A stretch of 64,000 bases of DNA from Myxococcaceae bacterium (GCA_016926755.1 JAFGNZ010000130.1:1-64000), one strand, 5' to 3'; shown: positions 48,043-59,377, counted from the first letter of the stretch. Numbers and translations: made by a program. The notes: generated by a model not told the origin, from the sequence alone.

Positions 48043-48840
48043 TCACCCCACCATCGCGCTCACCTCCTCGGTGAACGCGTGCTCATCCTCCGCATGGAGC
48101 ACCAGAGGCGGCAGCACCGTCAGCTCCGCGCGCCCCCCCTTCACCGCGTGCAGCAACACCAGCTTCGCCGGGCGATCGGCCCGCGGGTGCACCATGCGCG
48201 CCGTCTTCGGCTCCAGCCGCCCCTCCCGGAGCACCGCCACCAGCTCCGCGAACCGCGCCGCCGGATACACCACGCACAGCCCCCCTCGGGGCGCCAGCAG
48301 GTAGCTCGCCGCGCGCGCCACGTCCAGCAGCGAGCACGCCACCTCGTGCCGCGCGAGCGCCTTCTCCACCGTCAGGCTGCTCCGTCCCCTCGCGCAAGCC
48401 CGGTACGGCGGATTGCAGAGCACGTGGCTGAAGCTCCCCCCCGCGAAGAGCTGCTCCACCCGGCGCAGATCCCCCTGCACCAGCGCCACCTGCTCCTCGC
48501 ACCGGTTCAGGTACACGTTGCGCTCGGCCAGCGAGTACAGCCGCGGCTGGAGCTCCAGCGCCGTGATGTCCCTGCACCCCAACCGCCTCGCCAGCACCAG
48601 CGGGATGATGCCACTGCCCGTCCCCAGATCGATCAGCCTGCCCCGGTGCGCTCCCCCCTCGTACACCGCGAAGTGCGCCAGCAGGAGGGGATCCAACGTG
48701 AAGCGGTAGCCCGACCGTCGCTGGAGCACCTGCACCTCGCCGCCACAGATCGCGTCGAGCGTCTCCCCCGGGCCTGCACGCAGCTCGAGCTGCACGCGCC
48801 GGGGCCACTCCAGCAGGGTTCGGGAAGACGGGAGCCACAC
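48043..48840 (-). CDS. tRNA1(Val) (adenine37-N6)-methyltransferase-like protein
   Basis: RSGYRFTLDPLLLAHFA...DLGTGSGIIPLVLA...VLCNPPYR. Confidence 0.85.
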   Translation of the reverse strand: MWLPSSRTLLEWPRRVQLELRAGPGETLDAICGGEVQVLQRRSGYRFTLDPLLLAHFAVYEGGAHRGRLIDLGTGSGIIPLVLARRLGCRDITALELQPRLYSLAERNVYLNRCEEQVALVQGDLRRVEQLFAGGSFSHVLCNPPYRACARGRSSLTVEKALARHEVACSLLDVARAASYLLAPRGGLCVVYPAARFAELVAVLREGRLEPKTARMVHPRADRPAKLVLLHAVKGGRAELTVLPPLVLHAEDEHAFTEEVSAMVG

Positions 48841-48849
48841 CTGGGAAAG

Positions 48850-49989
48850 CTAAGCCTCCGGATCGAGGAACAGGAGGCCCGCCGGCGGCATCGGCTCCAC
48901 CCGCAGCGTCCGGGGAGGCAGCGTCGCGGCGGCCTCCATCACCGCCCGCACCTCCCATACCGGTGGAGGGTTCAGTGCAAAGCCTGCCTGGTAGAGCCCC
49001 GACTGGACGCCCTTCACCAGCTCCTCCAGCTCCCGCACCGGGAAGACCTGTGGGTGCCCGGGCTCCTCCGGAGACTGGATGCCCAGCACCGTCCGCAGCA
49101 CCAGCGCGTTGAGGAGCGCCAGATCCAGGCTCCGCAGCGTGGGGTTGCGCGGCGCCGCCTTCAGGTGTGCCAGATCCAGCCCCTGCCGGAAGCGCAGGAT
49201 CCGCCCTCGCCCCTCCGGCAGCACGAGCAGCACCGCGTGATGGCCGGTGATCAGCGTGGCCAGGCGCTCGCGCGCCGCCGCCAGTCCTCGAGGAGTCGTC
49301 AGCGGCTCGTCCAGCTCGTAGATGCGCGCATACGCCGTGACGAGCCTGAGGAACGTCTCCTCATGGAAGGTGTCTACCCCCTTCAAGGCCCGGTGGATCG
49401 GCTCGAGCTGCAGCCCGGGATCAGACAGGGGCACTACGGCGGCCAGCGTCGGGTGACGCTCATCCAGCGCCGCCAGCGGTCGCATGGGCGCCTCGTCCAG
49501 CACCGCCTGGATGCGCTTGGACACCGCCGAGGGCTCGATGCGCCGCAGCACCACGCGCGAGCCCTCGAACGCCCCCTGCCACACCACGCCCCCCCGCTCG
49601 GAGGCCTCGGCCAGCAGGCCCCTGAGCACGCCATGATCGTCCGCCGCCAGGGTGATCGCGGGCTCCGCGCACCAGGAGCGAGGGCGATAGGGATCGTGCT
49701 CGAGCGGCAGCGCCGAATCCGGCGCCAGCGAGCACAGGAGGAAGCGGACCGGGGGCCCGCTCAACCTCCCCGCGGGCCCGAAGAGCTCCACGACGTACAG
49801 CGCCGGCCGCGGATCCCGAAGGACAGCGCCGGACGAGCGCCACCGCCCCAGCTCCGCGTCGGGGTTGGGGGCCGTCAGGAGCGGCCGGACATGCGCGGGC
49901 TGGGGCACCCCCATCGAGGAGGGCCCCTCCGCTTCGAGGTGGGTACCCAGGGTGGACAGGAGAGCGGGAAACGGAAGGACTCGCGCCAT
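48850..49989 (-). CDS. hypothetical protein
   Basis: Long ORF with protein-like composition in operon-like spacing with the methyltransferase. Confidence 0.65.
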   Translation of the reverse strand: MARVLPFPALLSTLGTHLEAEGPSSMGVPQPAHVRPLLTAPNPDAELGRWRSSGAVLRDPRPALYVVELFGPAGRLSGPPVRFLLCSLAPDSALPLEHDPYRPRSWCAEPAITLAADDHGVLRGLLAEASERGGVVWQGAFEGSRVVLRRIEPSAVSKRIQAVLDEAPMRPLAALDERHPTLAAVVPLSDPGLQLEPIHRALKGVDTFHEETFLRLVTAYARIYELDEPLTTPRGLAAARERLATLITGHHAVLLVLPEGRGRILRFRQGLDLAHLKAAPRNPTLRSLDLALLNALVLRTVLGIQSPEEPGHPQVFPVRELEELVKGVQSGLYQAGFALNPPPVWEVRAVMEAAATLPPRTLRVEPMPPAGLLFLDPEA

Positions 49990-50056
49990 GCAGGGACAAG
50001 GTGGGGCCGTCCGCCTCCGCCTGCCACGCCGGCCGCTCGTCCGCTCTCCGAGCCGG

Positions 50057-51325
50057 CTACCACCAGACGCTCTTGTACGGCTTGCCCCTCGAGGATCGGG
50101 GCCCCGAGGAGCGCGATGGGACGGCGGTGCGATCCACGCTCTCCTCCCACAAGAGGCTCACGGTGGTGATGGCCCCCGCGGAGCCGAGGAAGGACAGCAC
50201 GTACGGGGTGGGCTGATCGAAGCCGCCCAGCACCAGCCCGGAGAGGAGCAGGACGAAGGTCCCCACCCCCGCGCCGAACATGTTCGCGCGGAGGATCTGC
50301 CCGGACGTCGGGCTGTACCGCATCGTCGCGATGGCCAGCGCGCCAGCGCCGATGCCGGGGGCGAGCAAGAGCGTGTCCGCCCAGGTCTTCCCGCGGATCT
50401 CGGTCCCCGAGAGGTGGACGATGGCCAGCAGCAGCGCGCTGTAGGCCAGCCCCCACCCTGCGCCGGAGGCGATGAGCAGGCCATGGTTCAGCGGCAACTG
50501 CCCGCCGCCGATGACGGCGGTGAGCCACGCCCCCAGCTCCGCGCCAATGAACGAGGACCACGCCAGCACATCCCGGTCATCCGCGAGCAGATCCATGAAG
50601 CCCCCCAGGAACATGCCACCCACGAGCGAGTTGGCGATGCCAAAGTAGCCCAGGGGCCGATCCACCCAGTTGTTGAACTGCCACCAGGCGGAGGCGCCGA
50701 AGCCCAGGCCCGCGCCGATCAGGGTGCCCGCGAGCATCGCCTCGCGCGAGTCGCGATCGATCTTGAACTCCTGCGCGAAGCCCTGGGTGAAGAGCCCTCC
50801 CATGGCTCCCAGGATCGAGTGGTGGAGGATGAACGTCAGGCTCCCCGGTCCGGAGAGGAAGGGGCCCTGGCGGGGACGCCCATCCAGCAGCGCGCCGCTG
50901 GCCTCGGGCGGCGGCGGAGGCGTCGGGACGGCGCCGGGCGGAACCCCTGACTCCGTCAGCGGCGGCTGGGGCCGGGTGCGCAGCGAGCCGGGCTCGGGGG
51001 GCAGCACGGGGGCATCCTCCTCCTCCATGTCCCTGTCCTGCGGATCCAGCTGCGCCGGGATCGTCGTGGTCGGCTGCTGGGTGCCAGCGGGGGCCTCCGG
51101 GTACGAGGAGGCGGGCGGCGGAGCCGACTGGGGCTCGGCGGGTGGCGGATAGTACGTCGGCGCGGGTGGAGGGGGCGGGGGTGGCGGCTGCTGCGCCCAG
51201 GTGGCCCCCGGCAGAAGGAGAGCGACGATGGTGACGAAGAGACAGCTCCAGGTTCCCAGGTGTGGCACGCAAGCACTCCTCAAGATCCGGCCTCGTTGCC
51301 GCGCAGCAGAGCGCAACCGCGGCAC
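50057..51325 (-). CDS. membrane protein with signal peptide and Pro-rich linker (start may be 51268)
   Basis: LFVTIVALLLPGATWAQQ then PPPPPPPPAPTYYPPP; multiple hydrophobic segments. Confidence 0.75.
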   Translation of the reverse strand: MPRLRSAARQRGRILRSACVPHLGTWSCLFVTIVALLLPGATWAQQPPPPPPPPAPTYYPPPAEPQSAPPPASSYPEAPAGTQQPTTTIPAQLDPQDRDMEEEDAPVLPPEPGSLRTRPQPPLTESGVPPGAVPTPPPPPEASGALLDGRPRQGPFLSGPGSLTFILHHSILGAMGGLFTQGFAQEFKIDRDSREAMLAGTLIGAGLGFGASAWWQFNNWVDRPLGYFGIANSLVGGMFLGGFMDLLADDRDVLAWSSFIGAELGAWLTAVIGGGQLPLNHGLLIASGAGWGLAYSALLLAIVHLSGTEIRGKTWADTLLLAPGIGAGALAIATMRYSPTSGQILRANMFGAGVGTFVLLLSGLVLGGFDQPTPYVLSFLGSAGAITTVSLLWEESVDRTAVPSRSSGPRSSRGKPYKSVWW

Positions 51326-51354
51326 ACTTGCACCGGTTTTTCACTCTGGCCCGC

Positions 51355-52560
51355 TCAGGCCCTCAGCTCGACCAGGTCCACGAAGATGATCTCCTCCGCG
51401 CGCGAGCGGATGCGCTCCAGCACCTCCTCCGGCGGCCGCGAGTCGAGCTGGATCTTGCAGCACGCCGCCTGGGCCCCCTCGAAGATGGTGTTCTCGATCT
51501 CCTGGGCGTTGATGCCCGCCTGGCGCACGGCGTCCAGCACGTTGGCCAGCACCCCCACCCGATCGTGGTGGCGGACGATCAGCTGGTAGCGCGCCGGCGT
51601 CTTCTCCGCGATGTTGACGCAGTGGGGCACCACGCCCTCGCTCAGGAACCGCTCGACGAGCCGCACCGCCGCTCGCGCGATGGCGTCCTGCGCCTGCTCC
51701 GTGGAGGCGCCGATGTGGTGCGTGCCGTAGACGTGGGGCAGCTTGCCCAGCTCGCTGTGGAAGGTGGCCTCCCCCCCCTTCGGCTCGTCCGGGAGCACGT
51801 CCGTGGCCACGAAGATCCGCCCCTGGCGGGCCTCCTCCAGCAGCGCCTCGCCGTCCACCACCTCCGCCCGGCTGGTGTTGATGAAGACGGCCCCGTCCGA
51901 CAGCGCCGCCAGCACCTGCCGAGACACCAGCCCCTGGGTCTCCGCGGTGGCCGGCACGTGCACCGTCAGCACGTCACTCTGCCGCGCCAGGGCCAGCAGG
52001 CTCTCCGCCCGCTCGATGCCCAGCGCCTTCGCCCGCTCGGGGGTGAGAGCGCGCGACTGGCCCACCACCCGCATCCCGAAGCTCAGCGCCCGCTGCGCCA
52101 CCGCCGCGCCGATGGCCCCCAGGCCGACAACCCCCAGCGTGCGCCCGTAGAGGCCCCGCGCCTGGGAGAAGCGCTTCTTGTTCCAGCTCCCCTGGCGCAG
52201 CGCCGCCACGTTGTCCGGGATCCGACGGTCCACCGCCAGCATCAACCCAAAGGTCAGCTCCGCCACCGCGATGGCGTTCTGCCCCGGGCAGTTGGCCACG
52301 AAGACGCCGTGGGCGCTGGCCGCCTTCACGTCAATGGTGTTCACCCCCGCCCCCGCGCGGATGACCAGGGACAGCCCCCTGGCCACCTCGAACACCTGGG
52401 CGGGCACCTCCGTGCCGCGCACCACGAGGATGGAGGCGTCCCTGGCCGCCTCCGCCAGCGCCTCCCCCTTGAGGCCGGGCCGGAAATCGACGGACAGCCC
52501 CAGCCCCCGCAGGGACTCGAGGTGGACCTTGGGAAACTCGTCGGCGACCAGGATGCGCAT
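51355..52560 (-). CDS. D-3-phosphoglycerate dehydrogenase-like NAD-binding protein with ACT-like C-term
   Basis: MRILVADEFPKVHLESLRGLG; TLGVVGLGAIGAAVAQRALSFGM; VGVLANVLDAVRQAGINAQEIEN. Confidence 0.93.
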   Translation of the reverse strand: MRILVADEFPKVHLESLRGLGLSVDFRPGLKGEALAEAARDASILVVRGTEVPAQVFEVARGLSLVIRAGAGVNTIDVKAASAHGVFVANCPGQNAIAVAELTFGLMLAVDRRIPDNVAALRQGSWNKKRFSQARGLYGRTLGVVGLGAIGAAVAQRALSFGMRVVGQSRALTPERAKALGIERAESLLALARQSDVLTVHVPATAETQGLVSRQVLAALSDGAVFINTSRAEVVDGEALLEEARQGRIFVATDVLPDEPKGGEATFHSELGKLPHVYGTHHIGASTEQAQDAIARAAVRLVERFLSEGVVPHCVNIAEKTPARYQLIVRHHDRVGVLANVLDAVRQAGINAQEIENTIFEGAQAACCKIQLDSRPPEEVLERIRSRAEEIIFVDLVELRA

Positions 52561-52742
52561 GGAGACCCCTCCGCTGGGAACCGGGCGCAAGCTAGCCCAA
52601 GCCCCACGTCGGCCCGCCCCGAATTCTCGCGGGCGCGCCAGTCGCTGTTGACTTCCGCGCGTCTGGAGGCGACACGGCGGTTCCCTTCCGGCCTCGCTGC
52701 CACTAAACCGGCAGGCCACACACCGCGATCAGGAGCCAGCTC

Positions 52743-53063
52743 ATGGGCATGATGAAGTTCGACGTCTCCCACTCCCTGCCGAAGGACGAGGCGAAGAAGC
52801 GCGTGGAGCAGCTCCTCCACTACTGGGGAACCAAGTACGGCGTGAAGTCGGACTGGTCCGGCGACGGCGCGAAGCTCAACGGCAAGGTGATGGGCATCAA
52901 CCTGGACGCCAGCTTCGTCATCACCGACAAGGCCGTTCAGGGCGAGGGCACGGATCCGGGCATGCTGCTGCGCGGCCAGGCCAAGGCGTACCTGCAGAAG
53001 AAGTTCGGCGCGGTGCTGGATCCCAGCAAGAGCCTCGCCGACGTGAAGAACAGCATGGACTAG
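52743..53063 (+). CDS. polyhydroxyalkanoic acid system (PHA_gran_rgn) family protein
   Basis: [58 protein letters not shown]. Confidence 0.8.
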   Translation: MGMMKFDVSHSLPKDEAKKRVEQLLHYWGTKYGVKSDWSGDGAKLNGKVMGINLDASFVITDKAVQGEGTDPGMLLRGQAKAYLQKKFGAVLDPSKSLADVKNSMD

Positions 53064-54766
53064 TGCCCGTCCTCCTCCAGCGCCGCCAGCGCGTAGCGCG
53101 CCACCCGGGCGATGGCATCCGCCGAGTCCGGGATGTCCGGGTAGTGGCCCGCCAGCGGCCGCTGGGGGAAGCGAAGTTGGGCGATGGCGTTGCGGTAGCT
53201 GCGCCGCGCACCCTCCCGATCCCGGGTGCGCTCCTGCACCTGCGCGAGCAGGTAATGGCCGATGGCCAGCGTCGGCTCGAGGAAGAGCGCCTTGCTGAAC
53301 TCGCCGCGCGCCTCGTTCAGGTTCCCGGCCTGGAGCGCCGCCACGCCGCCGAAGACGCGCGCCTCCACGCACAGCGGCTCCCGGGCGAGCGCCTGCGCGA
53401 AGGCCTCTCGCGCCTCGGCGATGCGGCCGGTGAGGGAGTACAGGTTGCCCAGCGTCAGCAGCCCGTCCAGGTGGCCCGGCTCGTCCACCAGCATCTTCTC
53501 CACATCCTGGATGGCGGCGGTGAAGTCGCTCTGCATCATCTTCCGCACCGCCAGGTTCAGGCGCTCGGCGGGCGGGAGCGCCTTGGCGCCGCCGGGGACC
53601 TCCGTGGTGCGCAGCACCCGCGGCTCGGCGGAGCCCACGGCGGGCATCTCCAGCGTGAGGCGCGCGGGGCGGGCCGGCTCGGAGACGCCGCGCAGGTCGT
53701 TGGCGCTCAGCTTCGCGTTGGCGGCCAGCCGCTCCCGAATGGAGGACAGTGGGTCCGCCCCCGCCGTCGCGGGCCTGGGCCCCCCCTGGCCCGTGCTGTT
53801 CTCCGGCGGGCGCACGCGGGCAGCGGACGCCGAGGACAGCGAGGAGGCGTTCAAGGGCACGGGCGTCGTCAGCGGCGCCTGCGTGGTGACTGACGGCGGA
53901 GCCCCGGCGGAGGCCAGGCTCGTCCGAACCGTGGGCTCCGGGGGCCGCCGGTAGACGAACGCCCCATCCACCTCGATCATCTCGAACCGGTCGTAGACCT
54001 TGAAGAGGCTCTCCGAGTAGCCCAGGAAGAGCAGCCCGCCGGGGCGCAGCGCCCGCAGGAAGCGGTCCATCAGGCCGCGGATGGTGGGCAGATCGAAGTA
54101 GATGATGACGTTGCGGCAGAGGATGAGATCCACCGAGCCCGGCGTCACCATCTCGTTGAAGGAGGGCGCGGCGAGGTTCAACCCCTCGAAGCGCACGTAC
54201 TCACGAATGGCGGGGTGGACCTCGAGCCCCTCCTCGACGGGCCTGAAGTAACGCTCGAGCCGATCGGGGGTGATGCTGCCCGCGCGTCGCAGCGAGAAGC
54301 GCCCCTGCTTGGCGCCCTCGACGGCGGCCAGGTTCAGGTCCGTGGCCCAGATGTCCACCTCCATGGCCAGCGCGCCCAGCTCCGACATCACCATGGCCAC
54401 GCTGTAGGGCTCCTCGCCCGTGGCGCACCCCGCGGACCAGATGTAGACCCGGCGCAGCTCGCGCCGCGCCTTCGCCAGCAGCTGCGGGAGGATGAAGCGC
54501 TCCAGCGCCCGGAACTGCTTGGGATCCCGGAAGAACTCCGTGTGCCCCACCGTGACGAGCGGCAGCAGCGCGCGCAGCTCCTGCTCCCCCCCCACGTCCC
54601 GGAGCCGCTGCACGTAGATCTCCGGATCGGTGATGCCCACCGCGGGCATGCGGGTGGAGAGGGCCAGCCGGAGGCTGTGGAAGCCGTCCGGAGTGATCTT
54701 CAGCCCGGCCCGCTCCAGCAGGAGGGCGGAGAGCTGCTGCAGGGCCTTCTCGCTTACGTTCAACAC
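53060..54766 (-). CDS. frzF: chemotaxis methyltransferase FrzF (CheR + TPR)
   Basis: CheR core ([33 protein letters not shown]), C-term TPRs; position in the frz operon; start probably GTG at 54766. Confidence 0.92.
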   Translation of the reverse strand: MLNVSEKALQQLSALLLERAGLKITPDGFHSLRLALSTRMPAVGITDPEIYVQRLRDVGGEQELRALLPLVTVGHTEFFRDPKQFRALERFILPQLLAKARRELRRVYIWSAGCATGEEPYSVAMVMSELGALAMEVDIWATDLNLAAVEGAKQGRFSLRRAGSITPDRLERYFRPVEEGLEVHPAIREYVRFEGLNLAAPSFNEMVTPGSVDLILCRNVIIYFDLPTIRGLMDRFLRALRPGGLLFLGYSESLFKVYDRFEMIEVDGAFVYRRPPEPTVRTSLASAGAPPSVTTQAPLTTPVPLNASSLSSASAARVRPPENSTGQGGPRPATAGADPLSSIRERLAANAKLSANDLRGVSEPARPARLTLEMPAVGSAEPRVLRTTEVPGGAKALPPAERLNLAVRKMMQSDFTAAIQDVEKMLVDEPGHLDGLLTLGNLYSLTGRIAEAREAFAQALAREPLCVEARVFGGVAALQAGNLNEARGEFSKALFLEPTLAIGHYLLAQVQERTRDREGARRSYRNAIAQLRFPQRPLAGHYPDIPDSADAIARVARYALAALEEDGH

Positions 54767-55770
54767 GTCTCCACCCACTCGAGGAGGGTTGGCCCGATCC
54801 GATCCAAGGGGAGGATCTCCTCCGCGGCGCCGATCTGCACCGCCTCGCGCGGCATCCCGTAGACCGCGCACGTCTCCTCGTTCTGCGCGATGGTCCGCCC
54901 ACCGCGCTCGCGGATCTCCTTCAGCCCTCGTGCCCCATCACGCCCCATGCCCGTGAGGATGATGCCGATGCACCTGCGCCCGAAGGACTCCGCCGCGGAG
55001 GATAGCAGCAGATCGCAGGAGGGCCGGAACCCTCGTACCGGCGGCCGGCCGTCCAGCACCAGCTTGCGCTCCGGGCGCACCAGCAGGTGCGTGCCCGAAG
55101 GGGCGATGTACACCGTCCCAGGCTCCACCACCTGATCGTGCGCGGCCTCCAGCACCCGCATCGGCGTCTCCAGGGAGAGCCAGTGCGCCAGCCCCTCGGT
55201 GAAGCCGTCGCTGATGTGCTGGCAGATGCACACCGGCGCCGGGAAGTTCCTGGGGATCACCCGCAGCACGTGGGAGATCGCCTTGGGCCCGCCGAGCGAC
55301 GCGGCGATGGCCACCATGGGGAAGGGCTGCTCCGGCCCCTCGTGGGCCGCCAACCGCTTCAGCTTGCCCTGCACGTGGCGCACCACGCGCACCTGCGCCA
55401 GGATCGTCAGCCGGCGCGCGGCGGAGTGCCAGAAGTCCGGCCCGGGAGTGGCCGGGCGCTCCGCCACGTCCAGCGCCCCGAGCGCCAGCGCCCGGAAGGC
55501 CTGCTCCCGGGACAGCACGCCCGGATCGAGCGCGAGGATGGGCGTGGGGCGCTCCGCCATCACCCGCTCGATGGCCTCCAGCGCGTCCCTCGAGGACAGC
55601 TCGATCAGCATCACGTCCGGGGTCTGCGACCGCACGACGTCCAGGGCCTCGGAGAAGCCGCACTCGCCGGCCATCGTCAGCGCGTCGCCCTCGAAGAGGG
55701 GGCGCGTCAGCTGGCGGAGCCCCCCGCCCACGAGCAGCACCCGATATGAGAGCCCCGGAGCGATCCGCAC
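54760..55770 (-). CDS. frzG: protein-glutamate methylesterase FrzG (CheB)
   Basis: [61 protein letters not shown]. Confidence 0.93.
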   Translation of the reverse strand: MRIAPGLSYRVLLVGGGLRQLTRPLFEGDALTMAGECGFSEALDVVRSQTPDVMLIELSSRDALEAIERVMAERPTPILALDPGVLSREQAFRALALGALDVAERPATPGPDFWHSAARRLTILAQVRVVRHVQGKLKRLAAHEGPEQPFPMVAIAASLGGPKAISHVLRVIPRNFPAPVCICQHISDGFTEGLAHWLSLETPMRVLEAAHDQVVEPGTVYIAPSGTHLLVRPERKLVLDGRPPVRGFRPSCDLLLSSAAESFGRRCIGIILTGMGRDGARGLKEIRERGGRTIAQNEETCAVYGMPREAVQIGAAEEILPLDRIGPTLLEWVETC

Positions 55771-55779
55771 GCCGTCCTC

Positions 55780-58059
55780 TCAGGTCAGCCGTTCAATGGT
55801 CTGGGCCAGGCTCTCCACGCCCAGCTCGCCCTTGACGAGGTAGCCATCCGCCCCCGCCTCCAGGCCTCGCCGCTTGTCCTCGGGCGAGGCCAGCGAGGAG
55901 AGGATGATGACGGGGATGCGCGCCACCGCGGGAGTCGTCTTCAGCCTCCGCGTCAGCGAGAAGCCGTCCATCTTCGGCATCTGCACGTCGGTGAGGATGA
56001 GATCGTAGGTGTTGGCCTGCACCTTGGCATACGCCTCCTCGCCGTCCTGCGCCTCCTCCACCGCGTGGCCGAGCGCCTTGACCAGCGCGCCCTCGGTGGC
56101 CCGGGCGATGGGCGAGTCGTCCACCAGCAGCACCCGCAGGCGCTTGGTGGACTGCTGCTGGGTGATAGGGCGCGCCATGCGGCGCACCTCCGTCATGATG
56201 TCCGGCACGTGGCACAGCACGGCGATGCGCCCGTCCTCCAGCGCCGCGGTGCCGGCGATGAAGGGAGCGCCCTTGAGGAAGTCGCCGCCGCAGGGCTTGA
56301 CGGCCACCTCGCGCTCGTCCACGAAGCCGTCCACCACCAGCGCCGCGTTGTCCTCGCCGTGGCGGACCACCACCGCGGGCGGCTTGTCCATCCGGTTGCC
56401 GCCGTTGACGCCCAGCAGCGGCCCCAGCGCCACCAGCGCGATGGGCTTGCCCCGGTGCTTCACCGCCAGGGTGCCGAAGACCTCCATCCGGTCGTCTTGC
56501 TTCACCCGCGTCACCGCCACCACGTCCGCGGCGGGGATGCCGTACACGTCATCCCCCAGGCGCACCAGGAGGACCTTCATCAACGCCAGCGACTGCGGCA
56601 GGCGCAGCGTGATGGTGGTGCCACGGCTCATGCGGCTGGCCACCCCCACCGAACCTCCGAGCGTCTCCACCTTCCGCTTCACCACGTCCATGCCCACCCC
56701 GCGGCCGGAGATCTCGCTGACCTGATCGCGGGTGGAGAAGCCGGGGCGGAAGATGAGCTCGATGGCCTCGCGCTCGGAGAGCGCGTCGGCCTGGGCCTGG
56801 GTGATGAGCCGCCGGTTGACGGCCACCTCCTTCAGCCGCTCGGGATCGATGCCGCGGCCGTCATCCTCCACCTGGATGTGGAGCATGTCGCCGTCGGCGC
56901 GGACACGGATGCGGATGCGGCCCATGGGCGGCTTGCCGAGCGGCTCGCGGGCCCCCGGCGTCTCCAGGCCGTGGTCCACCGCGTTGCGCAGCAGGTGCAC
57001 CAGCGCGTCGCGCACGTCCGCCAGCATGGAGCGATCCACGCCGATGTCGGCGTTCTCGACGACGAGATCCACCTCCTTGCCCTGCTGGCGCGCCAGCTCT
57101 CGCATCGCGCGCGGGAAGGCCTCGAAGACGGTGGAGAGCGGCACCAGCCGCGCCTCGGACACCATGTCCGCCATCTTGGCCAGGTTGCCGTGCAGGGTGT
57201 TGATGCCGTCATCATTGCGGCGCACGAAGCGGAACGCATCGTCCCGCAGCATCAGCAGATCGCTCTCGATGCCCTCCAGCGCCGTCCGCAGCTCCGGGGT
57301 GAGCTGGAGCTCCTCGCCCACGCGCAGGAAGCGGTCGCTCAGGCGGGAGAAGCGCTCGAACAGGGTGGCGGTCTCCAGCCCCCGGAGCCGGCCCCGCGCG
57401 CTCTCCACCAGCAGATCTCCCGCGAGCACGCCGAGCGCGTCGAGGATCTCGACGTTCACGCGGATGCTGCGATCGGCGAGGGCCGGCTTGGAGCCCGTCG
57501 TGGCCGCGGGGGTCTCCTCCTCGGCCCTGGCCTGCGCCGGAGCCCTGGCGGGAGCCGCGGCGGGGGCAGGCGCAGGCGCGCTGGGAAGAGGCGCCTCCAC
57601 CCTGGAGGCGGGCGGAGCGGGCGGAGCGGGCGCGGGGCGGGCGGTCGGCGGCTTCCCGCTGATGGTCGGGGCGGGATGCCCGGAGGCCTCCGAGAGCGCC
57701 TTGACCATCTCCTCGCTGGACGGCGAGCCCGTGTGGGCGGCGGCCAGATCCTCGGTCAGATCCGACAGGACGTCGCAGGCCCGCAGGAGCAGGTCGGTGG
57801 CCACCTCCGTCGCGGTCTTGCCATCTCGCTCGGAGCGCAGCACGTCCTCCGCGGCGTGCGCGAGCTGGCCGATGCCGCCGAGCCCCAGCATGCGGGCCTC
57901 GCCCTTCATCGTGTGCAGCTCGCGCGCGACGTCGTCCGCGGCCTGGGCCGCGTTCTCCTTCTCGAGGTCCAGGACCCCGAGCTGGATCTTCTGCAGCCGG
58001 TCGGCGGTGACCTCCTGGAACTTCTTCAGGAGGGATTTCTTGAGGGCCTCGGTATCCAT
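55780..58059 (-). CDS. frzE: FrzE, CheA-CheY hybrid kinase
   Basis: HPt LHTMKGEARMLGL; HLLRNAVDHGLE; GRGVGMDVVKRKVE; CheW-like; C-term REC LRVLLVDDSPIARATEGAL. Confidence 0.95.
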   Translation of the reverse strand: MDTEALKKSLLKKFQEVTADRLQKIQLGVLDLEKENAAQAADDVARELHTMKGEARMLGLGGIGQLAHAAEDVLRSERDGKTATEVATDLLLRACDVLSDLTEDLAAAHTGSPSSEEMVKALSEASGHPAPTISGKPPTARPAPAPPAPPASRVEAPLPSAPAPAPAAAPARAPAQARAEEETPAATTGSKPALADRSIRVNVEILDALGVLAGDLLVESARGRLRGLETATLFERFSRLSDRFLRVGEELQLTPELRTALEGIESDLLMLRDDAFRFVRRNDDGINTLHGNLAKMADMVSEARLVPLSTVFEAFPRAMRELARQQGKEVDLVVENADIGVDRSMLADVRDALVHLLRNAVDHGLETPGAREPLGKPPMGRIRIRVRADGDMLHIQVEDDGRGIDPERLKEVAVNRRLITQAQADALSEREAIELIFRPGFSTRDQVSEISGRGVGMDVVKRKVETLGGSVGVASRMSRGTTITLRLPQSLALMKVLLVRLGDDVYGIPAADVVAVTRVKQDDRMEVFGTLAVKHRGKPIALVALGPLLGVNGGNRMDKPPAVVVRHGEDNAALVVDGFVDEREVAVKPCGGDFLKGAPFIAGTAALEDGRIAVLCHVPDIMTEVRRMARPITQQQSTKRLRVLLVDDSPIARATEGALVKALGHAVEEAQDGEEAYAKVQANTYDLILTDVQMPKMDGFSLTRRLKTTPAVARIPVIILSSLASPEDKRRGLEAGADGYLVKGELGVESLAQTIERLT

Positions 58060-58121
58060 GGCCAGAGGTCTTCCGGGGGGCGTGGGAGCACGTGCGGGCT
58101 CCCCCTCCCCTCGGGGCTCGC

Positions 58122-59372
58122 CTAGTCGGCCTTGAAGCGCTTGATGAGCTCAGCCAGGCGCCCGGCCAGCTGCGAGAGCTCGGCCGAAGCCCCGGTGGCC
58201 TGCTTGGACGCCTGCGTCGTCTGCCGCGTCACGTCCTCGATCTCGGCCATGGAGGCCACCACCTGCTCGGTGGCGGTGCGCTGCTGCTGGGTGGCCAGGT
58301 TGATGACGCGCGCCGCGTCGCTGGTCTCCTGGACGCCCGCGAGGATGCCCTCGACGGCCTGCGCCGCCACGGCGCCCAGCTTCTCGCCGGACTCGGTGGC
58401 GATCTTGGAGGCGTCCGCCGCGCTGCCGGCGTTGGCCGTCGCCTCGCGGATCTCCGTGATCAGGCTCTTGATCTCCTTGGTGGAGTCCAGCACGTTCTCC
58501 GCCAGCCGCCGCATCTCCGCCGCGACGATGGAGAAGCCCTTGCCCGCCTCACCGGCGCGGCTGCCCTCCAGCGCCGCGTTGAGCGCCAGCAGATCCGAGC
58601 GGTCGGCGATCTCGTCGATCACCTCCACCACCGTGCCGATCCGCTCCACCCGCTTGGACAGCTTGGCGATGGAGTCCGCCACGGCGATCCCGTCGCTGCG
58701 GATCTGCTGCATGGCCTGGATGAACTCGGCGATCGCGCCACGGCCCGCGCGGGCGGCGCCCAGCGTCTCCTCGGCCACGCGCGCCACCGCGCCCGCGTTC
58801 TCGGCGATCTGCGCCGAGGCGTGCTTGAGCTCCTCCATGGTCGCGGTCGTCTCGTGGATGGCCGCGGCCTGCTCGGTGGAGGACGTCTCGTGCTGCGTGG
58901 AGGCCGCCAGCACCTGGTTGGCCGAGGAGGACAGCCGCAGCGCCGCCTCGTTGATCTCGCGCACGAAGGTGCGCAGCGTCTCGATCACCTTGCCGAAGCC
59001 CTCCAGCAGGGGCGCCAGCTGCGGATCCTCCGTGGTGGTGTTCCACCGCGACAGATCGCCCTCGCGCACCAGGGCGATGAGCCCGTCCAGCGCCTGATCG
59101 ATCTCCTGCGCCGCCACGTGCTTGCGGTGCTCCGCGTCCGAGAAGCGCTCGAGGACCTGGTTGAGCAACTCCGCCACCTCCGCCATGTCGCCGGTGACGA
59201 TCTCCGAGGCCACGCGGGCCTGGAGGTTGCCCGCCAGCACCGAGCGGAGCGTGTCCGAGAGCGGCTTGAGGGGGAGCGCGGCGCCAGCGCTCTTGGCGGC
59301 GGGCTTGGAGGCCGCGGGCTTCTTCGCGCCGCGGGCCTTCGCCGGCTTTTCGTTCGTGGTGTCCAGGGCCAT
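58122..59372 (-). CDS. frzCD: FrzCD, cytoplasmic methyl-accepting chemotaxis protein
   Basis: No TM; EIADRSDLLALNAALEGSRAGEAGKGFSIVAAEMRRLAENVLDSTKEIKSLI; basic Ala/Lys-rich N-term. Confidence 0.96.
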   Translation of the reverse strand: MALDTTNEKPAKARGAKKPAASKPAAKSAGAALPLKPLSDTLRSVLAGNLQARVASEIVTGDMAEVAELLNQVLERFSDAEHRKHVAAQEIDQALDGLIALVREGDLSRWNTTTEDPQLAPLLEGFGKVIETLRTFVREINEAALRLSSSANQVLAASTQHETSSTEQAAAIHETTATMEELKHASAQIAENAGAVARVAEETLGAARAGRGAIAEFIQAMQQIRSDGIAVADSIAKLSKRVERIGTVVEVIDEIADRSDLLALNAALEGSRAGEAGKGFSIVAAEMRRLAENVLDSTKEIKSLITEIREATANAGSAADASKIATESGEKLGAVAAQAVEGILAGVQETSDAARVINLATQQQRTATEQVVASMAEIEDVTRQTTQASKQATGASAELSQLAGRLAELIKRFKAD

Positions 59373-59377
59373 TGCTG

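Noticed and set aside
51150-51190. Poly-proline coding tract as a repeat element
   Set aside because: It is an in-frame Pro-rich linker after a signal peptide, common in secreted or membrane proteins.
56065-58135. 686-aa and 467-aa plus-strand ORFs
   Set aside because: Antisense to frzE.
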